Positions 1-8,423 of a stretch of 64,000 nt of DNA are shown here, piece after piece (the first letter of the stretch is position 1; every line of letters starts with the position of its first letter). Source of the stretch: Oscillatoria sp. SIO1A7. Lineage in GTDB: Bacteria; Cyanobacteriota; Cyanobacteriia; Cyanobacteriales; Laspinemataceae. The translations under genes were made by a program, and so were the position numbers. Location: NCBI GenBank assembly GCA_010672965.1, contig JAAHFN010000001.1, positions 142,108 to 206,107 on the forward strand, written 5' to 3'. Under the pieces are notes generated by a model, which worked only from the letters and a program-made list of their open reading frames with translations, did no database searches and was not told the origin of the DNA.

Positions 1-680
1 GGATAAAAGGATTCGGGAGAATCGGAAACAGAGCTACCCCTAATACTTTTGACCCATCCCGCACGTTCCAATCCAGTTTTTACTAATGCCAACTTCTGGT
101 CGTGATTGCATTGAGAATGGCTGCTATTAACTTTGCCTATAGCCGGTATGCCCAAGCCGGTACTTACAGCTAATGCCGTTGTAGTTCCGCCGACAACGCA
201 TTCGCTAATAATCGCATAACCATCGCTCTGTCCGGCTATTTTTGGCCCCCACTTTAGCCCTTGTTGGAGCAAACCAAATACAGTTTCCCTTTCCATTGCC
301 GATCCTGTGGTCAGGCAACGTGCTGGCGAGCCTCCCAAATCTACGGTGGGTACTGAGGCGGCTTTGGGTAAACCGGCATCAAAGAGAATTATGGGGATGT
401 CTTGATACTCGACAACTGCCCGGGAAATCAAGACTGGGGAGGCACCGGCATGGAGGGGAGGCAAGGGATATTGGGCTCTCCCTTGCCCGCCGCTATATAA
501 AAATTCAGCATCGGCGATCGCAGTGTAACGCCGGTCTTCTGGGGTTGCCCCTGCTGCAGAAATCCCCGGAATCAAACCCGTGTCTGTAAATCCCAAAACG
601 CAGGCGAAGGCAGGTCGGAAACCCCGATATTTTGCCAGCCATTGTTGTCCCCGTTGTAGTTCGGTATAGATACGAATCAT
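1..680 (-). CDS. cobT: CobT-type nicotinate-nucleotide phosphoribosyltransferase (partial, C-terminus off window)
   Basis: The frame is open from an ATG at 680 to the window edge, so about 226 N-terminal codons are visible and the C-terminus is missing. It resembles the cyanobacterial form of CobT, which attaches the ribose phosphate of nicotinate mononucleotide to the lower-ligand base during cobamide assembly in the cytoplasm. Visible family features are MIRIYTELQRGQQWL at the start, GFTDTGLIPGISAAG about 30 residues in, and the glycine-rich SECVVGGTTTALAV, followed by GIPAIGKVNSSH. The start codon overlaps the stop of the upstream gene as ATGA (677-680), which points to translational coupling with the DUF2232 gene. 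A second cobamide gene, cobO, lies at 34.2 kb but is not linked. The family call is from recognised motifs; substrate specificity is inferred. Confidence 0.88.
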   Translation of the reverse strand, partial: MIRIYTELQRGQQWLAKYRGFRPAFACVLGFTDTGLIPGISAAGATPEDRRYTAIADAEFLYSGGQGRAQYPLPPLHAGASPVLISRAVVEYQDIPIILFDAGLPKAASVPTVDLGGSPARCLTTGSAMERETVFGLLQQGLKWGPKIAGQSDGYAIISECVVGGTTTALAVSTGLGIPAIGKVNSSHSQCNHDQKLALVKTGLERAGWVKSIRGSSVSDSPESFY

Positions 681-1471
681 TCTTCATCCAGCAAAACTCG
701 AACCCAGCGCGGTGGTGGCGGAATGGGATTTCCCAAGCGTTCTAGCAGTACGGACGCGGCCAGATGCACGGCAAACAGATAAATTAGATTATTCAGAATG
801 ACCATAACTACCGCTAGCCCTTGAACTATATACAGATTGGGCTTGGCCAACCAACCCAGTCGCAAAAATATCCAATCAGCTAGCTCTGTCATTTGGGTAG
901 TCAGATAGACCCAGAGATCCTCGCCGAGAAGAATAGAAGCGAGCCAAATCCGAAAAAAGAAGCCAAAGGAACCGATGAGGGTTCCCATCAACATGGAGGT
1001 ATTCCAACTAGCTCCGCGTCGCCACAGCCAGCCCAGCAATACTCCTAATAGGCCGAAGGGCATGATAAAAAGAATGCTTCTTGTTGGCCCCATAAGCACC
1101 GATAGCAACAGCCCGGACGTCAAGGCTGCCATCCAGGCAGAACGGAGATTCCAGCGCATATAGACTAGAGCGATCGGCACCGGAAAAAAAAGCCGCAGCA
1201 ATGGACCTAGAGGAAAATAGTAATTGATCAGCCATATCAGGCTAGAAGTGCTAGCCAAAAAAGCCGTTTCCACCAAAATAATTGGCCCTTTGGCAGCTAT
1301 CGGCGGTGCCGACAAAACCGAAGTCCGGCCGGAAATATCCTCCTGGGTCGGGCGATCGCCTTCTGTCGGCGAGGTTGAGTCGATGGGAGATGGATTGGAG
1401 AAGTCTTTCTCGTTTGATAAATTATCCTTTGGATGAGTATTGATTTCTTCAGGGGGCTCTATTGTGGACAT
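677..1471 (-). CDS. DUF2232 family integral membrane protein
   Basis: 264 residues. The first 65 are polar and Pro/Ser/Thr-rich. From about residue 66 on there are six or so hydrophobic segments, for example the ones containing FLASTSSLIWLINYYF, WMAALTSGLLLSVLMG, ILFIMPFGLLGVLLGW and IVQGLAVVMVILNNLIYLF. Composition and position next to cobT match the DUF2232 (YybS-like) membrane proteins of cyanobacteria, whose function is not established; a resemblance of this family to small-molecule transporter S-components has been suggested. It sits between a Crp/Fnr regulator gene (51 bp upstream on the same strand) and cobT (ATGA overlap), so the three are probably one transcript. A role in uptake of a cobamide precursor would be speculation. 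Confidence 0.8.
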   Translation of the reverse strand: MSTIEPPEEINTHPKDNLSNEKDFSNPSPIDSTSPTEGDRPTQEDISGRTSVLSAPPIAAKGPIILVETAFLASTSSLIWLINYYFPLGPLLRLFFPVPIALVYMRWNLRSAWMAALTSGLLLSVLMGPTRSILFIMPFGLLGVLLGWLWRRGASWNTSMLMGTLIGSFGFFFRIWLASILLGEDLWVYLTTQMTELADWIFLRLGWLAKPNLYIVQGLAVVMVILNNLIYLFAVHLAASVLLERLGNPIPPPPRWVRVLLDEE

Positions 1472-1522
1472 AGAAATAATTGCTTATTGCCGCTTAGCTC
1501 CTTATCCGCATCTTTTGTCTTG

Positions 1523-2236
1523 CTAGACGATGTATCGTTCTAGAGCATATACGTCTGGAATGTACAAAACATCGCGATCGCGGCGAATCAGAGACTTTTT
1601 CTCCAGCTTGCTTAGCACTCGCGTCACAGTCTCTCTTGCTAGTCCGCTAAGGCTGCTCAATTCCCGATGGGGCAGATTGGGAATCTCTATTCCTCCTTTT
1701 GCAGATTCTTTCCCTTGTCCTTCTGCCAAGAACAACAATATATCTGCCACTCGCGACATGCTATCGGATTCCCGCAGTCGCAATCTACGGTTTACTTGGC
1801 GCAAGCGCCTTCCCATCAACTGAGCCAACCTAATTCCTGCCAGGGGCTCCGTGTTTATCAGGTGGACAAAATCTTGTGCTGGCATATTGCCAATAGTAGT
1901 AGAAGCTAGAGTAATTACGTCCGTCGAGCGTGGCGCCTCTTCCAGAGCCGCCATTTCGCCAAACAATTCTCCATGTCCGAGAATATTGAGCGTAACTTCC
2001 TTTCCATCTAGGTTGTAGGTACGAATTTTGACCCAACCGTCTAACAAGAAATAAACAGAACTACCCCAGTCATTTTCCAGCAAAATTACCTGATTGGGGG
2101 GATGAGTTCGGGTGACAATATGGGCAGTAGCTCTTTCTACAATTTCCTCGGGTAATCCTTTAAAAAAAGGTGTCGAGCGAATTAATTGGTCAACATTAGA
2201 GTTGGATTCGCGGGGACTATAGTCCATTGGGGCCAT
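1523..2236 (-). CDS. Crp/Fnr family transcriptional regulator
   Basis: 237 residues in the usual Crp order. The N-terminal cyclic-nucleotide-binding fold covers roughly residues 20-140 (ILLENDWGSSVYFLLDGWVKI, then FGEMAALEEAPRSTDV, which aligns with the phosphate-binding cassette and keeps the Glu and the Arg-Ser pair). A long dimerisation helix follows (LAQLMGRRLRQVNRRL), then a winged helix-turn-helix at about 175-225 (LSGLARETVTRVLSKLEKK). It therefore binds DNA as a dimer; whether cAMP is the effector cannot be told. The start at 2236 is in frame with a second ATG at 2227, and AGGA lies 8 bp before 2227, so a 234-residue product is equally likely. It is the first gene of the probable operon with DUF2232 and cobT. 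Confidence 0.93.
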   Translation of the reverse strand: MAPMDYSPRESNSNVDQLIRSTPFFKGLPEEIVERATAHIVTRTHPPNQVILLENDWGSSVYFLLDGWVKIRTYNLDGKEVTLNILGHGELFGEMAALEEAPRSTDVITLASTTIGNMPAQDFVHLINTEPLAGIRLAQLMGRRLRQVNRRLRLRESDSMSRVADILLFLAEGQGKESAKGGIEIPNLPHRELSSLSGLARETVTRVLSKLEKKSLIRRDRDVLYIPDVYALERYIV

Positions 2237-3180
2237 CCTGTGATAAACGCGCTTGGGAAGATAGAATTGTTATAGCGGCCCGCTGAGTTGGGATTGCCGA
2301 TAGCTATTCAGCGCTAGCACGGATGCTGGGCCTAAACGCTAAAATAGCGCCAACACTCCCTCACCCAACATTAAGATACTACATAAAATGGGTAAGCAAA
2401 CATTGTTACCCTAAGCCTGCCTGGGTTCAAATCCCGAACCTCAGTAGGGCACAGCCCCATTGGGCAGGATATCCAAAATATCTTAGAGTTTCATTTAGTC
2501 AAGGAGGGGTCAAAAGGGGTAAACACCCATTATTATTTAGGGCCGCTTGCTTAAGAAAACGCACAGTAATCATAACTTACAGGAATTCCGACCGGGCAAA
2601 GTTAGTGGCCCAATATAAATACTGGGAATTGGGCATAGGGCATAGGGCATAGGGCATAGGGCATAGGGCATAGCAAAAATAATGCAAAATTATTCAAAAC
2701 TACCTTGACAGACTGAAGCTATTACGCATTTAAATCGGTGACCCATATCGCAACGCGAGGCCCGCAACCAACAAGAGCTAGCACGCCTGGAGAAGGTCCC
2801 CTTTTATTCCAATCTAAATGCGCGACAGCTTACTAGATTTCTTCGCTAGCTAGAGAGTAATTGGTCCTCGCCTAAGAAGAGTCAAGCCTACTCTGCAAGA
2901 AGCGATCGCGCTCTGCGAAAAGCGCGCAGGTTTCGCTCCGAGCGCACGCTGCGCGCTCTGCGAGGCGGCAGCAATCGCTCCCACACCCCACACCCCACAA
3001 CCTACAACCTACACCCCACACCCCACACCCCACCCTAGTGCTGCCGATGCACTTGTTAGCGAAGAAGAGCGATCGCTCTCTGGATGAGAATATTAGCAAA
3101 GCCTTGTCTAAAATAGTGAATATTGGTGGAAGTCTCAAAACCTTTATAGGCGTAGATTTGGGAGTTTAAATATCAAAAAA
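2237..3180. other. Gene-free region with short tandem repeats
   Basis: About 940 bp with no convincing gene. It contains GGGCATA heptamers repeated in tandem at about 2633-2674 and a run of CACCCCA/CTACAAC-type repeats at about 2980-3034. It presumably holds the divergent promoters for the Crp gene and for the acidic protein at 3181, but no promoter could be assigned with confidence. Confidence 0.7.
2633..2674. repeat. Heptanucleotide tandem repeat (GGGCATA)n
   Basis: Five to six tandem copies of the 7-bp unit GGGCATA. It belongs to the period-7 repeats that occur throughout the window. Confidence 0.9.
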
Positions 3181-6100
3181 ATGGACGAGATTCAATCACT
3201 AATTACTGACATAGACGGGGTCATGCGCAAAATGAACTCCCGGATGGCTTGGTGGATGTCGGGGGATATTCGTCGAGTTCTAGAGCGAACGCGCAGCTAT
3301 TTGGTCTCCTTGCAGAAACAGTCGAACGCCTCCTCTGCGCCTTCGGGAGCTAGGAACTCAGACAGAAAAGCTTTGCCATCGGGAACAGTTGAAGATGCGA
3401 CCTCGGCGGAGTTGGAGCAGAATCGCTTGGCAAGCACAGAAGATCTGCGCATTGCCTTAGATAAAGAAATGACGCTATTGCGAACCAACCTGATGCAACC
3501 GTTGCTCTCAGAAATGGAGGGACTGCGACAGGAGCGAGAAAGCCTCGTTTTGGAGGTCAGGGAGTTAGAGCTACAGCGACAAAACGAGCTATCTCTTACC
3601 CAACAACAGGCCAGACAGCAGCAATTCATGTCAGAATTTCTCCAGGGGTTTATGGGCCGATTGCAAGAAAGACTGACGGAGCAGGTGGCCCAGGCTATGG
3701 TACGTCTAGAAGGCCAGTTGTTGAAGTACGAATCGACGCCTTATACAGGGGCTGCTTATACGGGGGCTGCTCCTTTGTCTGGAAACATGGATGCAGCTAG
3801 ACAAGATGTAGAGGCGCTCCCTCCCAATCATCCTTTACTGGACCCAGCAGAGCGATTGGAACATCTCAGAATGCTCCAGGCTCAGTCGGATAGGCTCTTA
3901 ATCTCCCTCGATTCTACCCTGAGAGTCGTGTTTGAAACCATGCAGAGAAATCTTCAAGCTTATGAAGAGTCTTTAACTGAAGGGCTAGAAAAGATGCATC
4001 GTCTCGGACAGCAGGGGGAGGTGATGTTCGCAAGTCTAGTCAGTCATTTAGTCCAACAAAGCTTGGGACTGAAAACCAACGCTGAGGAGAAAACAGCATC
4101 TTATCTGCAAGGGTCGTTGGAGCCGGAACTGCTAGGTTTAGGAGCGATCGCCTTTGCCGATGCAGGCATTCTAGAAAACAAACTATCTCGCGATACTCCT
4201 GGAGAATCTTCGCCAACCGAAGAGGGAAAAAATAGTTTAATCGAAGAAGAAACAAGACAGGTGGCGGAAGCTTCGCAGGAACCTCCTTCACCCCTGCTAC
4301 AGGAGGAGACAGCACCAGAAGCAAACTATAGTCCCGATGCATTGCCGCCTATCCCAGAGAATGAAGAGTCAGATCTATCTGGGAGCGATTCTCTGTTTCC
4401 CTTTGCGGGTACTGAGTTGCGGCGATCGCCTCTGGAGGAAAGCCAGCAAGAGGCTCTCCCTGTCTCAGATGGAGCAATAAGCGATCTAGATCTGGATTTA
4501 GATGAAGCTCTACCGGAAAATATAGAAAACTTCCTCAATTCAGATGAAGCTCGACCTACAGAGCCAAGAAGCCAGCAAGAGCCGATTGCAGAATCTGCCC
4601 TAGGCGACGAGACAGAATCTGCTGGGCTGCGATCGCGCGATATCTTGGAACAAGAGCTAGAAACCTATACTTTCGGCCAGCAGGAAGAAGGCTTTGGAGA
4701 TGAAGAGGCTCCAGCTAGCACCCTAGATATTAATGACGAACTCGGAATCTTGGGGTTAGGGTCAGACTTGTTTGGCGAGGAAGCAGAGCTAACTTCAGAA
4801 TCGGTTCCGACTTCTGAGGTTAGCTCTGTAAACTCAGAATTACCCCGAGAAGCACAGAACCTAGAATTAGAAATAGAAACATCTGATTCAGATGTTCCCG
4901 ATAGGGCTGGGAGAGATAATGCTCTAGCTCCCAGGCAAGATGAAGGGGATATTGGAGAATTGGGGGAATCAGACGACCTATTTGAGGGACTGCAAGACCC
5001 AAGGCAAGAAAGCGATATAGCTGTAGGTTATGACCTAGGAAGTCAGGAAGACATTGGAGCGCCAGAGCAAAGTACCGAGCTATCTTCTTCTTTGGACGGA
5101 CTTTTGTTTGGCGATCGCAATGCTGTTTTGGAATCGCAAGAAGCAGTCTCTCCCGAGGGGCTGTCTGATTTAGAAGGTGAGAATCCAAGCGAGGATATAA
5201 GCGAGAATCCAAGCGAGAATCCAAGCGAGGATCTATTTGGTGACATGGGCAACGCGCAAGCAAACCCGGTCGAAGATACTCCGACAACAGATGACTACAG
5301 CCCAGGCTCTAGCCCAGACAATTCCAGCCCAGACTCTAGCCCAGACAATTCCAGCCCAGACTCTAGCCCAGACAATTCCAGCCCAGACTCTAGCCCAGAC
5401 AATTCCAGGGAGGATCTATTTGGTGAGATGGGCAACGCGCAAGCAAACCCGGTCGAAGATACTCCGACAAAGGACGAGCGCCCGTTATTGATAGATGACC
5501 TAGCAATTGACGATCTCGACTTGAGTCCAGATTGGGAAGAAGACAGATTGAAGGTATCTCCTGATGAGGATCTAATCGGTGCCGATGAATCCCAAAATCA
5601 AAAGGATTTGGAGATCGAGGATTCTACTGTACAGCAGTTAAACGAGGATCTGTTTGGTTTTGAGGAATCCGTGACTCAGGAGAGTTCGGTGCCTGCTTCA
5701 GGGAGCGAAGATTTTGACGATTTATCGCTCTTTACGCTCCAACCGCAAACCATTGCCTCAACACCTCCTGTCTTGTCTGGCCAAGCAGATGGCATTGCGG
5801 CCATGTCACCCTCCTCTGTAGAGGAAACAGTAGATGACGATGATATTTTTGCCAATTTGACAGCAGAGTCAAATTCACTGCCTTCAGATAGTTCTGGAGA
5901 GGAGCTGACAGCGGATAGCGATCGCAACATTTATCCTGAAAACCCAATGGCTCCCGAAAAAGCCACATCTGAAATTGTAACTATTGATAATATTTTGGCG
6001 GATTTAATAGAAGCTAGCCCTACAGCAGACGAGGCTCCTGCTACAGCGGCAAATTCCAAACTCAAGGATGAACTGCCAGAACCAGTCAAGACCATAAAGC

Positions 6101-6354
6101 CACAAGCACCAGCTCTGCCACAGCCAACAGCTTCCCAAAATACGACAGTAGATGACTTTTTTGATAGCTTTGGAGAGGCACCAGTTTCTAAGCAATCCCC
6201 ATCTAGCTCGGAGAATATGAGTGGGTTGGATATGTCCGATCTACTTACGGAACCAACGGATACCCTAGGATCTCTATTAGAGGATGAGGGTTCCACAACC
6301 TTGGATGATTTCTTTGCCAGCTTGCAGGATGACAAAACCCCAAAAGATTCCTAA
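3181..6354 (+). CDS. Large acidic, repetitive coiled-coil/scaffold-like protein of unknown function
   Basis: 1057 residues. The first 65 (MDEIQSLITDIDGVMRK..., with a W-W-M-S-G-D segment) form a compact, probably folded start. Residues about 80-200 are Glu/Gln/Arg-rich and predicted coiled coil; a second helical segment lies at about 220-310. The rest is strongly acidic and disordered-looking, with a Ser-Pro-Asp-Asn tandem repeat at about 705-742 and a duplicated block containing DLFG-MGNAQANPVEDTPT. A short motif of the type acidic-acidic-x-Leu/Phe-Phe (SEDLFG, REDLFG, NEDLFG, SDDLFE, VDDFFD, LDDFFA) recurs about ten times to the C-terminus. There is no signal peptide or membrane span. I do not recognise a family with known function; a multivalent binding scaffold is inferred from the motif repetition. 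The neighbouring sugar transferase is separated by 520 bp and is not clearly linked. Confidence 0.8.
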   Translation: MDEIQSLITDIDGVMRKMNSRMAWWMSGDIRRVLERTRSYLVSLQKQSNASSAPSGARNSDRKALPSGTVEDATSAELEQNRLASTEDLRIALDKEMTLLRTNLMQPLLSEMEGLRQERESLVLEVRELELQRQNELSLTQQQARQQQFMSEFLQGFMGRLQERLTEQVAQAMVRLEGQLLKYESTPYTGAAYTGAAPLSGNMDAARQDVEALPPNHPLLDPAERLEHLRMLQAQSDRLLISLDSTLRVVFETMQRNLQAYEESLTEGLEKMHRLGQQGEVMFASLVSHLVQQSLGLKTNAEEKTASYLQGSLEPELLGLGAIAFADAGILENKLSRDTPGESSPTEEGKNSLIEEETRQVAEASQEPPSPLLQEETAPEANYSPDALPPIPENEESDLSGSDSLFPFAGTELRRSPLEESQQEALPVSDGAISDLDLDLDEALPENIENFLNSDEARPTEPRSQQEPIAESALGDETESAGLRSRDILEQELETYTFGQQEEGFGDEEAPASTLDINDELGILGLGSDLFGEEAELTSESVPTSEVSSVNSELPREAQNLELEIETSDSDVPDRAGRDNALAPRQDEGDIGELGESDDLFEGLQDPRQESDIAVGYDLGSQEDIGAPEQSTELSSSLDGLLFGDRNAVLESQEAVSPEGLSDLEGENPSEDISENPSENPSEDLFGDMGNAQANPVEDTPTTDDYSPGSSPDNSSPDSSPDNSSPDSSPDNSSPDSSPDNSREDLFGEMGNAQANPVEDTPTKDERPLLIDDLAIDDLDLSPDWEEDRLKVSPDEDLIGADESQNQKDLEIEDSTVQQLNEDLFGFEESVTQESSVPASGSEDFDDLSLFTLQPQTIASTPPVLSGQADGIAAMSPSSVEETVDDDDIFANLTAESNSLPSDSSGEELTADSDRNIYPENPMAPEKATSEIVTIDNILADLIEASPTADEAPATAANSKLKDELPEPVKTIKPQAPALPQPTASQNTTVDDFFDSFGEAPVSKQSPSSSENMSGLDMSDLLTEPTDTLGSLLEDEGSTTLDDFFASLQDDKTPKDS
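5296..5410 (+). repeat. In-frame tandem repeat encoding Ser-Ser-Pro-Asp-Asn/Ser
   Basis: A unit encoding SSPDNSSPD is repeated about four times inside the acidic protein gene. It is bordered by two near-identical blocks (about 5228-5280 and 5413-5470) that encode DLFG-MGNAQANPVEDTPT, so the segment grew by internal duplication. Confidence 0.85.
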
Positions 6355-6876
6355 GCGATCGCTCGTCGATATGCCACCAGGATAATACCCGGTAAAATGT
6401 CATAATGCCCCGTAAAATTCACCGTAAAATGCCCCGTAAAATGCCCCGTAAGCTCCTAGTGCAGCGTGGCAGAAATAATCCACCAGTCCTATCCGGCCTC
6501 CCCGCCTGGTACAAAGGCATTATTACCTTGATACTTTTAACTTTTGACTTCCGCGCAGCGCCACCTAGTTATACCAAATTCGGGAAAGCAAAGACAGTTT
6601 TTCTCGATCGCCCGCAGAGCTAGTTAGGGAAATTTCTGTATGGCCGCCGAATGCTCGCGGGATGCATGACTGCTGAAACCAGATTATTGCCAAACTATAG
6701 ATGTAGGGAAGCACCAGCTCTAGTCACTTTGGTTGAATCTGACAAAAAAGCCGAGAAATGTAAAGATTTAGCAAAGACAGCTATTGAGGGTAGGCGGCCA
6801 AGGGGAAAATTGTCTATGGTTAAGCAGAGAAAAACAACTACTTGTTGTCAAATCGCTTAGGAACAGACGGAGAGCC
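6355..6876. other. Gene-free region upstream of the sugar transferase
   Basis: About 520 bp. At 6385-6452 an 11-12 bp unit related to CCCGTAAAATG is repeated four to five times. Short open frames here have no recognisable family and no ribosome-binding site. Nothing else is seen. Confidence 0.6.
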
Positions 6877-7575
6877 GTGATTACAAATTCCGAACTACCC
6901 GTGCCTTTTTCCTCTAAGATGGAGAATGTTCGTTCTACAGATGCGAGCCATCCCCAAGTGGAGGAGATTCATCCTTCTGTTAAAAGCTTTGTTAAGCGAC
7001 TGATGGATATAGTAGGAGCCTCGATTGGTCTGTCTATTGCTGCCATCATTGCTATCCCAGTGGCGATCGCCATGCATTTCGATAGTCCTGGTCCTTTGTT
7101 TTACACCCAAATGCGCTGCGGTTACAAAGGCCGTCATTTCCGAATGTGGAAATTTCGGTCAATGGTTGTTAACGCCGATCGCCAAAAGCATCTGGTAAAA
7201 AACCAAGCCAACGGCCATATCTTCAAAAGTAACAACGACCCTCGCATTACCCGGGTGGGCCGTTTTTTGCGTCGCACTTCTCTCGACGAATTGCCCCAAT
7301 TCTGGAATATTCTGATTGGGGACATGAGCTTGGTGGGGACTCGTCCTCCCATAGTAGATGAATACAATAAATACCAGCCCCACCACAAGCGTCGATTAGA
7401 TGTCAAGCCCGGTTTGACGGGCGAGTGGCAAACTCGCGGCCGCTCGACGATTATAGATTTTGAAAAAATTGTCGAACTGGATCTGTTATATCAACACAAA
7501 TGGTCGATTTTCTACGATCTAAAACTAATTTTAAAAACGTTTGCGGTGGTTTTTAAGCGCGAGGGCGCTTGGTAA
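6877..7575 (+). CDS. Bacterial sugar transferase (undecaprenyl-phosphate sugar phosphotransferase)
   Basis: Member of the WcaJ/ExoY-type family that transfers a sugar phosphate from a nucleotide sugar to undecaprenyl phosphate, the first membrane step of exopolysaccharide synthesis. One hydrophobic helix near the N-terminus (DIVGASIGLSIAAIIAIPVA) anchors the cytosolic catalytic domain. The family signature is present in order: GPLFYTQMRCGYKGRHF, MWKFRSM, RITRVGRFLRRTSLDELPQ, IGDMSLVGTRPP, VKPGLTGEWQTRGRS. At about 220-230 residues it is the short form without the N-terminal membrane bundle. The GTG at 6877 has GGAG just upstream and is my choice; an ATG at 6919 (218 residues) has no such site. 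The substrate sugar is unknown. Glycosyltransferases and an RmlA-like enzyme at 20-25 kb could serve the same polymer. Confidence 0.9.
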   Translation: MITNSELPVPFSSKMENVRSTDASHPQVEEIHPSVKSFVKRLMDIVGASIGLSIAAIIAIPVAIAMHFDSPGPLFYTQMRCGYKGRHFRMWKFRSMVVNADRQKHLVKNQANGHIFKSNNDPRITRVGRFLRRTSLDELPQFWNILIGDMSLVGTRPPIVDEYNKYQPHHKRRLDVKPGLTGEWQTRGRSTIIDFEKIVELDLLYQHKWSIFYDLKLILKTFAVVFKREGAW

Positions 7576-7608
7576 TGGGATGAGATATAGCCAAAAAATG
7601 CTAAAGTA

Positions 7609-7642
7609 GGAGCAATCCGTATGGGGTTGCTCTTATTTTTTT
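7609..7642 (+). terminator. Rho-independent terminator after the sugar transferase gene
   Basis: The stem GAGCAATCC / GGGGTTGCTC with a GTAT loop is followed by TTATTTTTTT. It ends 12 bp before the pgsA start, so pgsA is probably reached by read-through or has its own start site. Confidence 0.8.
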
Positions 7643-7654
7643 GGCAATAGTCAA

Positions 7655-8179
7655 GTGTCTCTTAATCTACCAAACTGGATATCGTTTTCCCGTCTATTGG
7701 CAGTGCCATTTTTGCTTTATGGACTATACAATCCAACCCCAATGGCAAGGTGGATCTGTTTGGGTATTTTTTTGGTAGCAGCGGCTACGGATTGGTTGGA
7801 TGGCTATCTGGCCAGAAAACTGAACCAAATTACCGATTTGGGAAAATTTCTGGATCCTTTGGTGGATAAGTTGCTGGTACTAGGGCCGTTATTAGCTCTG
7901 ATTCAACTGGGGCAAGTGCCAGCTTGGGGAGTGTTTCTGATTTTGGCCAGAGAGTTGGCGATCGCCGGTTGGCGAGTTAACCCCAAACTCTCTGGCGGTA
8001 CTGCTATTCAAGGAGCCAATATCTGGGGCAAGCTCAAAACTGTTATTCAAATTGTCGCGATCGCCCTTTTAATCGCCCCCCTATCAGAGCAGTGGACCCT
8101 CGCCACCCTAGTTGTCTTTTGGGTTTCTGTGGCTCTGACCTGGATTTCTGGAGCCATCTACCTTTGGCCTCAGCCCTAA
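7655..8179 (+). CDS. pgsA: CDP-diacylglycerol--glycerol-3-phosphate 3-phosphatidyltransferase
   Basis: 174 residues, the usual length. It makes phosphatidylglycerol phosphate from CDP-diacylglycerol and glycerol 3-phosphate at the cytoplasmic face of the membrane; phosphatidylglycerol is required by photosystems in cyanobacteria. The CDP-alcohol phosphotransferase signature is complete: D-W-L-D-G-Y-L-A-R, then G-K-F-L-D-P-L-V-D-K at the right spacing (residues about 47-72). Four or more membrane segments are visible. The start is a GTG at 7655 (MSLNLPNWISFSR), the expected N-terminus for the family; no in-frame ATG precedes it after the terminator. Confidence 0.95.
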   Translation: MSLNLPNWISFSRLLAVPFLLYGLYNPTPMARWICLGIFLVAAATDWLDGYLARKLNQITDLGKFLDPLVDKLLVLGPLLALIQLGQVPAWGVFLILARELAIAGWRVNPKLSGGTAIQGANIWGKLKTVIQIVAIALLIAPLSEQWTLATLVVFWVSVALTWISGAIYLWPQP

Positions 8180-8218
8180 TTTAAAATTTTAAGTTTTGAG
8201 TTTTAAGTTTTGAGTTAA

Positions 8219-8311
8219 GGGAATTCCAAGAAATAAATTACCCAATTCGTAGGACGGGCGTCCCGCCTGTCCTACGGGGAAGCGAAGGATAGATATTTAC
8301 TTGGAAATCTC
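8219..8311. mobile_element. MITE-like element, family D, copy 1
   Basis: About 93 bp with imperfect inverted ends: GGGAATTCCAAGAAATAAAT at the left, and at the right the complement of GAGATTTCCAAGTAAATAT. The centre is a palindrome built on GTAGGACGGGCGTCCCGCC. A second copy is at 12997-13119. It has no coding capacity. Confidence 0.75.
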
Positions 8312-8423
8312 TAAGACTCAAAACTCAAGATTGGCAAATAGGGAATGTCCCCATTTTAAACTTCAGAACTCCGGGGCGCTCGAACTCAGAACTCCGGGGC
8401 GCTCGAACTCAAACCTTTCCCGA

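Noticed and set aside
2385..2450. tRNA-like T-arm (GGGTTCAAATCCC) near 2430
   Set aside because: No matching acceptor, D or anticodon stems could be folded around it; the flanking seven bases have no upstream complement.
2323..3138. Frames of 88-109 codons in the gap before the acidic protein
   Set aside because: No ribosome-binding site, no family, and they run through tandem repeats.
6405..6860. Two short frames before the sugar transferase
   Set aside because: The first reads the CCCGTAAAATG repeat (MPRK repeats); the second has no ribosome-binding site and overlaps the leader of the sugar transferase.
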